Position numbers and translations under genes: made by a program. The notes below the pieces were generated by a model. That model searched no databases. It saw nothing but the letters and a program-made list of their open reading frames with translations, and was not told where the DNA came from. From Brachionus rotundiformis (Eukaryota > Rotifera > Eurotatoria > Ploima > Brachionidae): DNA of 48,264 nt. The DNA lies in NCBI GenBank assembly GCA_016802295.1, contig JAESIW010000020.1:3407074-3455337 (forward strand), given 5' to 3'. Below, one piece after another: positions 33,661 through 44,388 of this stretch. Every line of letters starts with the position of its first letter. Positions within the stretch are counted from its first letter, which is position 1.

Positions 33661-35109
33661 TTAAAAAGGACCAAAAAAAAATAATGGAAAAAGATACAAA
33701 AAAAAATTACATTTTAAAACATGACTAAAATTTTTATCAAAATCGAATTCAAAAAATTTTGTTGATCCATTTTGATTTAGAACATAGTAGTAATAATATA
33801 AATAGTCAGGTGGATACTTGAACTTTGAGCTCATAGTCTTGAGTCCAATCAAGTCGTTACCATTTATTCCAACCAAATTATTAAAATACTTGGAAAAAAC
33901 ATCATTTTTTATTCTTAATTCATTATTAAAATTTAACCTTAGCGTAATTAATTTTAAAGAAACAGCATTTTTAATTTTGTAAATAGACCTGAAACAGGTG
34001 CTTTTTAGCAGACTGGTTTTCAAACCCTCTTCATAATCAATCCAATACACATAGTTATCATATAAAAAACTCATTATAGGATTTAAGGCAACATGATTTA
34101 CTGAATTAGATAGAAATTCCGATTTTAAAATACTCTCAATATTTTTAAGTCTGAAGGTTTCGTCTTCAAAGCTGACCCGGTCAATTCGATCATTTAAGTA
34201 GTCACTTAAATATATCGAATTCGATCCCGAGTCATATTTTATTCCCATTAGTTTTCCATACCTGAACACCTTTGCATATAAATCATCTACCAAACTGGTG
34301 GTCATTTGGGCCGTCGTAGTTTTGTCCATATCATAATAGTCCTCATCGAATAAATCAATCAGCCTGTAGTCATTAAAAACTGATGGAGTTGTTGATCTAG
34401 TCCTTTTTGACTCCAGAGAGGCCCTGAAGTAGTCTACACAAGTCATGTTTATCAGATGGCATAGGTTTAGACTCTGGTTATTGCTGATAAAGAAACTAAT
34501 ATCATTCATGTAGTTGTCTCTAATTACGCTAATATACGAGTAGCCATCAGTTGAAAAAGTAACTTGGTTGGGAATTAAAATTTGGTGTAAATATTTGGAA
34601 GTAAAGTAAGAGCTGCTTAGTCTGGCGACTGTAAAATACCAACTAAAAGTTTGCGTATTGAACTCGATCCAGTAGAGCTTGCGCTTGTACCAATTTATGT
34701 CCAGACTCAAAATTTTTGAGTTTTGGCTTCGGTAAACTTTGTTGATTACCCAATTGGATGCAATGTTGTAAGAAAAATCAAAATAATCATTCAGTGAGCT
34801 TCTGTTTGCCATAAAATTGGTCTTCCTCTTGAGTCGGATCAATTCCGAGCCGCCCTGAGCCCTTGATATGGTAAAATAGATGGACCATGTTTTGTTGTCA
34901 TAGACAGCGTCCTCTATCCTATGAGAGCTTTTATTCATAGATAATTTGAAAACAATATGTAGAAAATCGTTCTCATAATTCATTTCTTTTGGATATATGA
35001 GACATACTGAGTCTAGTGTTGTCAATAAGAGTGCATTTGCTTGGTCAACTGTTTCACCTGATATGCATGCAAATGAAATCAATAAAAGAAAAAAAATTTG
35101 CGTGTCCAT
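33661..35109 (-). CDS. Secreted or surface YWTD-type (LDL-receptor class B-like) propeller protein, 482 aa
   Basis: Single-exon open frame. It begins with a clear signal peptide (MDTQIFFLLLISFACISG). The body has repeated units resembling LDL-receptor class B/YWTD blades: KRKLYWIEFNTQTF, NSIYLSDYLNDRIDRVSFE and NYVYWIDYEEG, each a Y-W/L-x-D/E turn followed by I-x-R-V/L-like strands. Several N-glycosylation sequons are present (NKSS, NKTW, NRSS, NQSL, NMTC, NGST). The C-terminus is hydrophobic (FFLYLFPLFFFGPF) and could be a GPI-anchor signal or tail anchor. No EGF or LDL-A modules are visible, unlike classic LDL receptors. The protein probably works outside the cell or in the secretory pathway; its ligand is unknown. 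Propeller assignment is by pattern. Confidence 0.72.
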   Translation of the reverse strand: MDTQIFFLLLISFACISGETVDQANALLLTTLDSVCLIYPKEMNYENDFLHIVFKLSMNKSSHRIEDAVYDNKTWSIYFTISRAQGGSELIRLKRKTNFMANRSSLNDYFDFSYNIASNWVINKVYRSQNSKILSLDINWYKRKLYWIEFNTQTFSWYFTVARLSSSYFTSKYLHQILIPNQVTFSTDGYSYISVIRDNYMNDISFFISNNQSLNLCHLINMTCVDYFRASLESKRTRSTTPSVFNDYRLIDLFDEDYYDMDKTTTAQMTTSLVDDLYAKVFRYGKLMGIKYDSGSNSIYLSDYLNDRIDRVSFEDETFRLKNIESILKSEFLSNSVNHVALNPIMSFLYDNYVYWIDYEEGLKTSLLKSTCFRSIYKIKNAVSLKLITLRLNFNNELRIKNDVFSKYFNNLVGINGNDLIGLKTMSSKFKYPPDYLYYYYYVLNQNGSTKFFEFDFDKNFSHVLKCNFFLYLFPLFFFGPF

Positions 35110-36149
35110 TTAATAAAAAATATTCATAAATATTCAAAAAATATTCAGTAAAATAAAATTAAATTTATATTTATTTAGCAGCAAATGTTTTTAATTAATA
35201 GAAACACTTGATGCAAAAATGTAATTTTTATGTTCAGCATTTTTGTTATCAGTCAAATATGACCATTAGCAAAAATGCTAAATTCTGACCCGATTTTTGC
35301 TCGACTAACGTTTTTTCTTATCGCTTAACAAATACAGAAAAATAACTTTTACTCTTCTTATCTGATCTATTTATTGAAATTTACTCAGTTGTATATTTTG
35401 TTTATTTTAAAGATAACGATTTAGGTTTCTTTTTTTTATACTGGTTGTAGTAGAGAGCTAAACATTCGTCTTCAAGTGCTATACTGTTAAATTAATAGCT
35501 ATTTATTTTAAATTATGATACTTGAGTTACTTTTATTTCAAAAGAAAAGTCTAATCCAGTTGGCATTAATTATAATTAAAGCTTCACTTAAAATATCAGA
35601 AATTTTACGCTTTATTTAAAAATTAAATTGATTTATTTTGGTCTTTATTTTTAATGAGTCTAGCTTTTAATTAATCAAAATATGACTTTTTGATGCTTGT
35701 TTTAAATACTTTATTTATTTTAAAAAGCCGATACTAACTTGAAAATAATGATTTAAAATCAAAACAAAAAATAAATTACCATCGTTCATATCCACAATAT
35801 AACTATTCTAATATAATAACTCGAAAAAAAATTATCAATGTTATTTAATAATAAGATATCATTTAATAAGATATTTTGATTGTTTAAATTTTAAATAATG
35901 TTATCAAATTTTTAATACTAAAAAAAACTCTGGCATTTTTTTTGACCTCTACCTACTAACTAGGTTATCCCCATATGACACCATTGATGAATTGCCAATT
36001 TTTGAGAATTTTTATGATTAAAAAGAGCTATAAATTTTTCATTTTCCGTCTAGTTTACAAGAAGATATGACCATTGTTGGTAAATCAAATAAAATTAGGT
36101 GTTTAATATTTTTATTGAATAACTTTTGATCTTTAAAAGGTATCATCCT
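35110..36149. other. AT-rich intergenic DNA
   Basis: No gene could be supported between the propeller gene start and the LINE relic. Confidence 0.5.
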
Positions 36150-36732
36150 CAAATTTTGTACACATACACGATTAAATCTCTTAAACAGACGTCTACTGTA
36201 CACTTCGATGGTCAGACCTCACTTAGAATACGCCATAACCTCTTGGTGCCCTTACCTAAAAAAAGATATTGATACGATAGAAAAGATTCAACATAGAGCA
36301 ACTAAGTTGATTCCAAATTTAAAGCACCTTACTTATTCTACACGCTTAATTAAATTTGGCCTTACGGACCTAACTACGAGGAGATCTGATCCAGTTGTTT
36401 AAGTTAAATAACAAAATTGAATCAGTTGAGTTTAGAAAAGATTTAACCTATGGTCAAAGTTGCCAAGTATGATTTAAGAAGGTATTCAAAAACTCTGCGT
36501 CGTGAACAGATAAAAAACTGCTCCTCGCGTTTCTATTTTTTTACAAATAGAGTTGTAAATATATGGAACCAATTACCGGAAGAAATAGTTAGCGCAAAAA
36601 CGTTGAATATTTTTAAGTATAAATTAGATTCTTGGCTTGTGAAAAAAGAAGCGACTTCTATAGCTCATTAGAGCTCTGCTCGGGTATTTACGCGAGTTGC
36701 AGTTTATTTTACTACTATTACTACTACTATCT
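36150..36732 (+). mobile_element. 3' part of a non-LTR (LINE) retrotransposon with frameshifts and TAC-type tail
   Basis: The translation contains the diagnostic block SMVRPHLEYAITSWCPYLKK, then IEKIQHRATKLIP, then RLIKFGLTDLTTRR, typical of the region after the reverse-transcriptase palm in CR1/Jockey-like elements. The frame shifts near 36373-36385 (continuing as RGDLIQLFKLNNKIE) and again near 36440, resuming as RREQIKNCSSRFYFFTNRVVN, IWNQLPEEIVS and FKYKLDSWL, with a stop at 36669. A CTACTATTACTACTACTAT-like tail occupies about 36709-36730. Two frameshifts with otherwise well-kept residues mean a recently inactivated, 5'-truncated copy. The family is probably the same as or close to the other triplet-tailed relics in this window. 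Confidence 0.88.
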
Positions 36733-37345
36733 TGATTAAATAAGAATTTTATTTTAAATCGTCTTTAAAATTTTAGTGCTCTTTAAAACTTAGTTCTCTC
36801 TTGAGAACTAGGGAGAACTAAGTTAATATTTCTTGAGAACTAGGGAATTTTACAAATCAAAGTATTTAGTTTAAAAGCTCAGAGTTAGAACTTCATCTTG
36901 ATTTATAATATTGAATAGATGCCTTATCAATAAATGAAAAAATAAAACAAAACTTTAATTTATTTTTTTTTATCTATTGAATTTTATAAATATTAGAGTA
37001 CAAAAGAAAAAAAATAAAAACACTAATTTGAAAATTTATAAATCTGATATATCACACTCGGCATAAAAATATAATTATCTTTTAAAAATTTATAATCAAA
37101 AAATTTCCTCTAGAAATTTCCTTAGAAATTTAAAAAATAAAAGTCGAAACTTTAGAAATTCAGGTAATCCAAAAGTTTTAACAATCATTACTTCCTTTTT
37201 TCACACATTTATGATTAATTCTTAAATATCTTCTAATTTTGAGTAAATTTTACTTTTAAACTGTTAATTTGAAAACTCTCCAACTCTTAATTTGGTCTCA
37301 TTTGGTTATTTGGTAAAAACAAAAAAAATTCTAATTTGGCAAAAA
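36733..37345. other. AT-rich spacer between two transposon relics
   Basis: No gene is supported. It may include the 5' inverted repeat of the Tc1-like element, but a terminal repeat could not be matched to the other side. Confidence 0.45.
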
Positions 37346-38049
37346 ATGGGTAAAAAAAATAGCTCACAAAAATAGCAAATCGTGGGTCTGCTAAAAAGTC
37401 GAGACAAAAGGCAAAACGAAATAGCCAAGTTGTTAGATGTATCTTCAAAATGTGTCTCTTCAACTAAGAAACGATATGAAAGGACTGGTTTTGTCTCCGA
37501 TCGAAGCCACTCTGGTAGACCTCGGTAGCTAAACTTTAGGGATGAAAATTTCGTTTTTAGATAGATTAGTGAAGATCCTATATCCGGTTATCACAATATC
37601 GCCACTGATTTTAATCCTAAGACTCAAGGGGTTAGAATAAGTAAGTATACTATAATGAGATATCTCAGAAAAAAAGGTTTAGAGTATTAACAACAGTCAG
37701 AAAACCGCTTCTTAACATATTAAAAATATTAGATTAAAAAGATATAAGTGGTGTAAACAGAGACTTAATTGAATGGTTGGTCCAAAGTTATTTTCAGTGA
37801 CAAGTCCATTTTGAAGTCTTTAATCAAGTTCAAAAGAACAGAACATTGAGGTTCTGCCAAGGTGTGCTCGTTCAATGGTCATTCATGAATGTCAAAATGG
37901 TAAACATTAAAATAACCTCTAGCATTTAAAAGAGGTTTTACACAAGAGTGGTTATAGATTCTGACTGAATATGTAAAAAATTGATTGAATCAATGCCAAA
38001 AAGAGTTTTGGCTTGCTATCAAGCCAAAGGCGCTCATTTAAAATATTAA
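37346..38049 (+). mobile_element. Tc1/mariner-family transposase relic
   Basis: From an ATG at 37346 the translation follows a Tc1-type transposase. A helix-turn-helix N-terminus reads IVGLLKSRDKRQNEIAKLL, VSSKCVSSTKKRYERTGFV and SDRSHSGRPR. A middle section with WSKVIFSDKSIL matches the W-x-x-VIFSDES block containing a catalytic Asp. The C-terminus (KKLIESMPKRVLACYQAKG then AHLKY and stop at 38047-38049) matches the usual LVESMPRR...KAKG-H-KY ending. At least five in-frame stops and more than one frameshift are present, and the part that should carry the last catalytic acidic residue is deleted. The element is non-functional. Terminal inverted repeats were not found. Confidence 0.88.
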
Positions 38050-38156
38050 ATTGAAAAAATCCTAAACTTTTGAACCATTTTTTTTTTAAATTTCCTTTTT
38101 TGTATTTTTCTGTGATTTTTTTTTGATTTTATTTTTTCGAAATCTTGATAAAAATA

Positions 38157-38692
38157 ATGGCTGATTTTAATATTTTTGAAAACTATCAATACACCTCGTC
38201 CATACCTTGGTTGATTTTTTTACACCCAATCGAATTTCCTCTTAGCCTTCTTCTAAGTCTATTTAGTCTTTCACTACAGCATAGTAATATCCCAGTCAAG
38301 CACTTCAAACTCAAAATTAGGTCTGATTAATTTTAGATAAACACAGAAGCGTTGAAATTATATTTAACAATTACAATGAGGCTGTCAAAAGTATTGAAAA
38401 AAATTTATTCACCAAAAAACTCACAGAACCAAAGATGGAATTAAAACTAGAAGCACCAACGAGTCAAAATGACTCTTTTTCGATTTTTGGCCGCTTTCCA
38501 GAATACCAGTTCTGATCTGCTGCTCAAATCTATGTTATTTTCTAGAGACTATTTTTAAAATACAAAATTAATAGCTACCAGAAGAATTTGAAATGCACGA
38601 AACCTAAACATTATCAAGCAGAAGCTAGATACATGCATTTCGAAACAGAAAACGAAGCAAAGCCTTTTCTGCAGTTTATTTTTACCATTTAA
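38157..38692 (+). pseudogene. Eroded open reading frame of unknown family
   Basis: A near-continuous frame begins MADFNIFENYQYTSS and ends PKHYQAEARYMHFETENEAK, FLQF and a stop at 38690-38692. It contains in-frame TAA, TAG, TGA and TAG codons and one frameshift at an A run near 38400, where the other frame takes over. Amino-acid composition and the balanced use of charged and aromatic residues are coding-like, unlike the flanking DNA. It lies directly after the Tc1 relic and could be a dead host gene, a second transposon gene or a transferred gene. I do not recognise the family. Confidence 0.45.
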
Positions 38693-39381
38693 TTAAATAA
38701 AATTTTTTAAAAATAATATTTATCTTTAATATTTTAGAACTAATTTTAGCAGCAATCCTTGGGTTATTTTTTTATTGTGCTTTTCGCTCGAAACCTTCAT
38801 TTTTTTTAATTAAAAATGATTAGTTGAGCAAAAGATAATTTATCTAATGCCCTAAAAAATAAAATTACAGTTTTACAAAAAATATATTTAAAATTACTAT
38901 TTAATAGATACTTTATCTTCAAGTCAAATTTTTTTTATTATTTTCTTGATTAATTTTAAGTAATTTAATATTTGGTGCTGTAATAAAACAGTCAATCAAT
39001 TAATTCAGAGAGTTAAAACTTTTTTTCATCAAAATTAATCAAACAAAGTCAAGTGTCTAAAAAACTTGATTTAATTACGAGTAGAGAATTAAATATAATT
39101 TTTTTAACTAATTAATTATTTTTATAGGTGTATCTGGTAAAGCAAAAGATTTTCCTCTGTAATTTTTTTCCATGACAACTGCTTTCTTCTGACTCAAACG
39201 TATGTTTTAGGCATGTTGCTTTATTGCTTTGAATAATATTAGCGTATTGATTTATATTAGGAGACTTATTTTCTGCTTTATCATTTTACATTTGCTAAAT
39301 TTTTCCTCCTATAAATAAAGTCTTTTTCAGAAAATTATTAAATTGAATTTGAACATCAAGAAGAGATAATCTAATCCAAAA
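38693..39381. other. AT-rich intergenic DNA, possible 5' leader of the 40-aa gene
   Basis: No coding sequence is supported. The last part before 39382 is slightly less AT-rich and probably contains the leader of the small Cys-rich gene. Confidence 0.45.
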
Positions 39382-39504
39382 ATGTGTTTTAAAACCACTT
39401 GTCCAAAATGCAACAAGCCAACTTGGGCTGGATGTGGAAACCACATTGAACAAGCTCTGAGAGATGTTCCTCCTCAAGACAGATGCAAATGTCCGAAAAA
39501 ATGA
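39382..39504 (+). CDS. Conserved 40-aa Cys-rich (probable zinc-binding) small protein
   Basis: Complete ORF of 41 codons, MCFKTTCPKCNKPTWAGCGN, then HIEQALRDVPPQDRC, then KCPKK and TGA. Cys spacing (TCPKC, W-x-GCG-x-H, then C-x-C near the end) and the words TW-GCG-HIE...VP...RC-C match a very small protein found as single short ORFs in fungi, plants and some animals, which reads as a one-knuckle zinc-binding domain. I know of no assigned function. The ORF is clearly GC-richer than its surroundings, with a clean ATG preceded by an A-rich Kozak context (CCAAAAATG). The longer antisense frame over the same bases is a shadow. Confidence 0.85.
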   Translation: MCFKTTCPKCNKPTWAGCGNHIEQALRDVPPQDRCKCPKK

Positions 39505-40403
39505 GTCAATTTTATTAAATTATAAAAGAATTTTTTTATTTTGTCTATTTTATTTAATTATTTTAGATTTTATGTATCTATCTTTTTACTAATAAAGTTT
39601 TTATTTTCGACAATATTTTTATTGCTGATATTGATATTTAAAATTAAATTCCATTTAGTTTAAATTAAATATTGTTTACATTCAATATTACCACAAATTC
39701 CATTAATTATATAAACATTAATCTTTTTATAAAAAATTAACAAGAAATTTTTTAATATTTATTTAAAGAATTGGATTTTATCGAGTACATACATAAAACA
39801 CCAAAAGAATATTTAATATTTAATAGATCTAATTTCAGATATTTTGTCAAATAAGACAATCTTTAATTTTTATATAAATACTTTTTGTAATTTTTCTTAA
39901 GATTTATCAAATAAATAGTTTCTAACTTTTTTTACTTTAGGATCTAAATTAGATTAAAAATTTAATTACTTAGCTTTGTATATATTTCTTAGAATGGACT
40001 TTATGGTCATTCAAATCTGTCTTGCAGGGGAATATTTCTAAGAGCTTGTTTAATTTCGTTGTTTTAAAACACATTTTTCCATTTAAATTTAATTTTTTTT
40101 AATTAAGTATTAGTCATTTTTATTTTTAAGAAAAATCAGCCAAGATTATCTGTAAAATTTACTTATTTCTTCAAAAATTACTCATAAAGCAAAAATGATA
40201 AATTAGAAAATACTCAAAACCACACAAAAGCTTCGCTTGAATGTCTTCAATTAACTCAATAAATGCTCATGTCTTTAATTTTTTCAAAGAAATTTGTTAT
40301 TTGTAAAAAACCACACAATTAATATTTATTTCCAAATTTTAATTACACAAATATTAAAAATCATTAAAAAAATTTTTTTTTTACAATTAACTAGCTTAAA
40401 AAA
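39505..40403. other. AT-rich intergenic DNA
   Basis: No gene is supported. An AATAAAG-type signal near 39590 could serve the 40-aa gene. The right end should hold the 3' UTR of the minus-strand DPF gene. Confidence 0.45.
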
Positions 40404-42934
40404 TCATTTTGAGCAGAGTTCACATCTCCAATCTCCATCTGGCGCCTCATCCATTGGTGGCTTCAAGCAATACATGTGAAAGCCTCGGTCACATTCATCG
40501 CAAAATAAAAGTTTGTCATCATTCTCCGAATTTCCACAATGCGTACATCCTAAAATACATATTAAAATAATAAAAGTAAATTTAAATTACTAATTATTTA
40601 CTTTTGCATTCAATGCATTGCCAATCATATTTCTTAATCGATTCGAGCATAATTTTAGGAAAATTGAGACAACTAGGGTGAAAATTTTTTTGACAATCGT
40701 GGCAAGAAATCAATTTTTCTGCTTGATGCATTCTGTTTTCATTCTCGTTTCCATTACATATACCACATCTTGTTGCTAGGCCATTTTTTGGCTGAATTAT
40801 TGAATTTGATTGAGAGGCGCTAGAGGTTGAGTTCACATCATCATTGACTGATTCAAAAATAGAATTGGTGGTATTCTCGTCCGGCGGTATGGATTCGGCT
40901 TTCGTCAATTGATGTCCGTGACCATTTGAAGCTTTTTTTCCATGAGCTTTTTGAATGTGAGAGACAAGGCCAGATTTTGTTTTATACCTAACTCCGCAGC
41001 GATCACAATCAAAGTGTTTATCGTTACTAAATCCATTTGTATCATTTTTCTTTCTTTTTTGCTTAAAATATGATAAAAAATAATAAAATTAAAGCTTAAT
41101 AAGTAAGATTTTTTTATCATTTTTGATTGAAATGTTATCTAATTATCATTAGAAAAATACTTTAAAATTTTGCGGTAACCTTAAAATTAGTTTTAATAAT
41201 TTAAATAATATGAATCATTATTTTATTAGAAATATGAGCATTTTTGTGCTTATAGAGATCAAATTTTCACGAAATTAAATAAAACCGTAAAAATTTTTAC
41301 CTTACCGTAATGCCTTGCCCCCTAATGCGGCATTTATTTTCAGAATTCTGGATTTTAATGCATGCATTTAACCCACTTTTTTTTCCAGATACGCTGCGAC
41401 TAAAAATGCTGCAGTTAATGTCAAAATTTTGGTATAAATGCCGTATTAAATATGTAAAAAATAATAAAAAAATATTTTTCTATTTTTTCAATTGTTTCAA
41501 AATTTGAAAAACAAAAAATGTTCCTCGAACATAAGGTTTTTTACATATTTAATGCGGCATCTATACCAAAATTTTGACATTAACTGCAGCATTTTTAGTC
41601 GAAGTTTATCTGGAAAAAAAAGTGGGTTAAATGCAGCATTAAAATCCAGAATTCTGGTTTAAAGTGCAATGCATTAGGGGGGCAAGGCATTACGGTAGAT
41701 TAAATGAAATTTTGACTCTTTTAAAAAAGGCCTTAACAAAAATTATAATTATTTATAAATTTAATAATTATTTAACTGAATCTTCATTTATTTGGTAGCA
41801 AATTTTACACATAATTCTAATTGACCGTTTTAATAACAATTAATAAAAAATTCTAAAATTGTCAAGCAATCGTAAAAAGTGTTATTCCTTTTGAATATTT
41901 AAATTTTGGGAGACAAATTTTTTATTAAATCTACGAAATTAAAATTAATTCTGAAATTTTCAAATTTCAGAATGCTGTAAAAATTTTATTTAATTATCGT
42001 TAATTATTAGAATTAAATTATTTTTTTCTTTTAAATAAATAAATACTTTTACTAGTAAAAGCATTTTTTTTAAATAATTTTTCAATTTGTTAATTGTTAA
42101 CGTTTTTTTAATATAAATTCTTAATTAATTACCCAAATAAAATTTTAATTATAAAAAACTATGTCTTGATCTTGAGAAAAAGCGAAAAGATTTTTTACAA
42201 AGACTGGTAAAAATATGGTAAAATCTAATCCTACCATATTTTTGGGAAGCAAATTTGTTTTAATATTTTTTAGAATTTTTTTTCTTTACTCGTTTTTTTT
42301 TACGCTTATCTTCATAGTCATTGTCATCGGAGTCGTTTTCCGGATCTTCGAAATTGTCAAATGAATCTTCATGGTAGTGAGCCATGGATACTGAGTGACC
42401 ATGATGGCTTGAGTCATCTTCATAATCATTTGACACTGATGTTTGTTTCAAAAAATTTGGATGGTGAATGGACGAATTTGAAGATGAGTGATGCTGGACA
42501 AAGGCGCCCGAGTCCATGGAATTGCTGTTTTCATCTGCGTGATGATTTAATGGCATGCGATAAATGGCGTTCGGAAACAGACTTGAATCCATTGGATCAA
42601 TATTCAGCCTTCTTTTTTTCTGCCACTTTTTATTTGGATAAAAATATACGTAATGATTTTTATTGCTCATTTCGCAATGTTCCATGTCGTCAGGTTCTCG
42701 TCGTTGATACTTCATCAACCACATCATGCTGTTTCCCTGAGCTACACGTGTCTGACTATCTATGAATGGCACGCGCAATTTTCTGTCCCAAATTAATCGT
42801 TTGTTGAACGATCGAGTGGCCTGGATTGCCTCATGGTACATCTTGTCCCCTCCTTTGAGTTTGGCAATGAATGACGACGACATTTGCTTGTTAGCTGACT
42901 CATTTATGTGAAAATCTGATCTTGGTTTTGGCAT
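40404..42934 (-). CDS. DPF: DPF/d4 (Requiem) family protein with C2H2 finger and double PHD finger, 3 exons, 416 aa
   Basis: Proposed exons on the minus strand: 42934-42290, 41061-40602 and 40549-40404 (1251 nt, phases close). Order: Requiem N-terminal domain (about residues 32-110: MYHEAIQATRSFNKRLIWDR, RVPFIDSQTRVAQ, then YFYPNKKWQKKRR); a His/Ser-rich and acidic linker (NDSDDNDYED); a lysine-rich stretch; a C2H2 finger (FDCDRCGVRYKTKSGL, about 236-258); PHD1 (CGIC ... CHDC ... HPSC ... WQCIEC); PHD2 (CTHCGNSENDDKLLFCDECD, then RGFHMYCLKPP and WRCELC) ending six codons before TGA. This is the full architecture of DPF1/2/3, BAF-complex subunits that bind acylated histone H3 tails. The start is the ATG at 42934; an acceptor-like TTTTATTTTAAG just upstream may be a leader-exon or trans-splice site. 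The first intron (1.2 kb) holds a MITE. Confidence 0.92.
41303..41697. mobile_element. Foldback MITE, about 391 bp with long inverted repeats, TA target site
   Basis: The element begins CCGTAATGCCTTGCCCCCTA at 41305 and ends with its reverse complement (GGCAAGGCATTACGG) at 41695, flanked by TA on both sides. The arms are about 160 bp and nearly complementary throughout (CAGAATTCTGGATTTTAATG, CTAAAAATGCTGCAGTTAAT, GTCAAAATTTTGGTATA), leaving a loop of about 60-70 bp. It has no coding capacity. It lies within DPF intron 1, so the pre-mRNA would contain a very long hairpin. TA flanks suggest a Tc1/mariner-type mobiliser. Confidence 0.88.
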
Positions 42935-43860
42935 TGGCAAAGTTAACTTAAAATAAAATTTTTAAAAATAAGATTTGTTAAAGTAATTTTCTTAGTTTAA
43001 TTTTTAATTGTAGAAGATTGAAAAAAAAGGATGCTTAAGTCTTAATGGAAAATAAAATAATCAAAAATTTTATTAACATAAATTATCGACTTTGCTTCTG
43101 ATTAATGGCTAAAATAAAGACAAAAATTATTTTTTAAATGGACATGAAATATATAAATATGTTAATATACTTTCTTTAGTTTGTCTATTTAACATTCTTT
43201 TCAAGATAATTTCATGATAAGTACAAAATAGTTGCACAACCTTTAAGAAAACCGTAAAGCAATTTTAAAATTGTAAATACAATTAATCAATCCTTCAGAT
43301 TTTAAACCAAAAAAAAAATTTTAAAATTAAAAATTATGATTCATTAAATATAGATATTATATTATAAATTTAAAGTAATCATACAAAAAAAAATCCGGGG
43401 CTTTTTTAAATATTCCATAGATTTACCAATAAAACCATTTTGATTGCCAAGTTAATTGTAAATTATCAGAAATAGAAATATAAAATAAATTTAATAAATG
43501 AATTTTAAAGAAAATAAATTTTTTTTATTATTAAAATAAAATTAAAAAGAATAATTATCTATTATTTGACTTGTGGACATATGGGAGACTAAATTCAAGT
43601 TATGTATCAGGGGTCGACAAAATGTGCTAAAATTTTAAGATTGGAGGTCATTCGCTGGCAAAGACAATGAAGCAAACAGCACCAAAAGCGTTAATGGTTT
43701 CAAATTCTAATAATTCTCTTTAAATTTAATAGAACTTCTTTTCAGGTAATTTTTTCGCCTCCATCTGAGTCATAGGAGCCTGGAACTTTGGTATTGATGT
43801 CATCCGAAAAGTTAATATTTTCTAGAATGGTTCCTGAATTGAAGGAAGAACCTTAATTCG
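42935..43860. other. AT-rich intergenic DNA upstream of DPF
   Basis: Presumed promoter region of the minus-strand DPF gene. No motif is distinct. From about 43600 the sequence becomes more GC-balanced, probably because an old retrotransposon remnant starts there. Confidence 0.4.
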
Positions 43861-43980
43861 AGAAAAGAGAAGCTGTAAGCTGGAGCAAATTCAAAGAGCG
43901 ACGAGACCATCAGATCCAAGTAAACAAAATTCAGCATGGCCACGATCAAGTGACATTCGTCAATGATGATTAGCTGGTCC
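43861..43980 (+). mobile_element. Possible LINE remnant
   Basis: One frame reads CKLEQIQRATRPSDPS, which resembles the D-x-x-KLE-x-IQRRATR block following the LINE reverse-transcriptase palm (compare IEKIQHRATK in the 36-kb relic). Surrounding DNA from about 43600 to 44060 has the mixed composition of degraded repeats but no other block could be aligned. Weak evidence. Confidence 0.35.
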
Positions 43981-44388
43981 TGGGTGGTCTCAACAGCTCA
44001 GCAGTGAATACCAGAAATTGCTGTCAGTCTGTCCGAACCTGTTGATTAAGACATCACAGAATTTTTATTTCTATTGTTAGGAAAAAATCAAATCAAATAT
44101 TTTTTTTTTTTTTAATAAATAATTTAAAAGATATAAATACTTATCCATTTACATAATTGGACCAAGTCGCCTCTAATTAGACGTTTTTGCAGTGATGTTA
44201 AGTCCCACATAATGTGAACGAAATAAAACGTAAAATAATAATTTTAGATTTGATTTTTGATAAAAGACAAAAAAAAGATATTTTTTTATTTTTTATAATT
44301 TAATTGAGTTAAAATTTCTAATTAAATTAATTTTTTTTGTGAACAAGACTAATATAATGATTCAAATTAAAATTTTTGTCCACATATA
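43981..44388. other. Upstream region of the annexin-like gene
   Basis: AT-rich, with a remnant of repeat-like sequence to about 44060. No promoter motif is distinctive. Confidence 0.4.

Noticed and set aside
42361..42765. 134-codon plus-strand open frame
   Set aside because: Antisense to the first coding exon of the full-length DPF gene.
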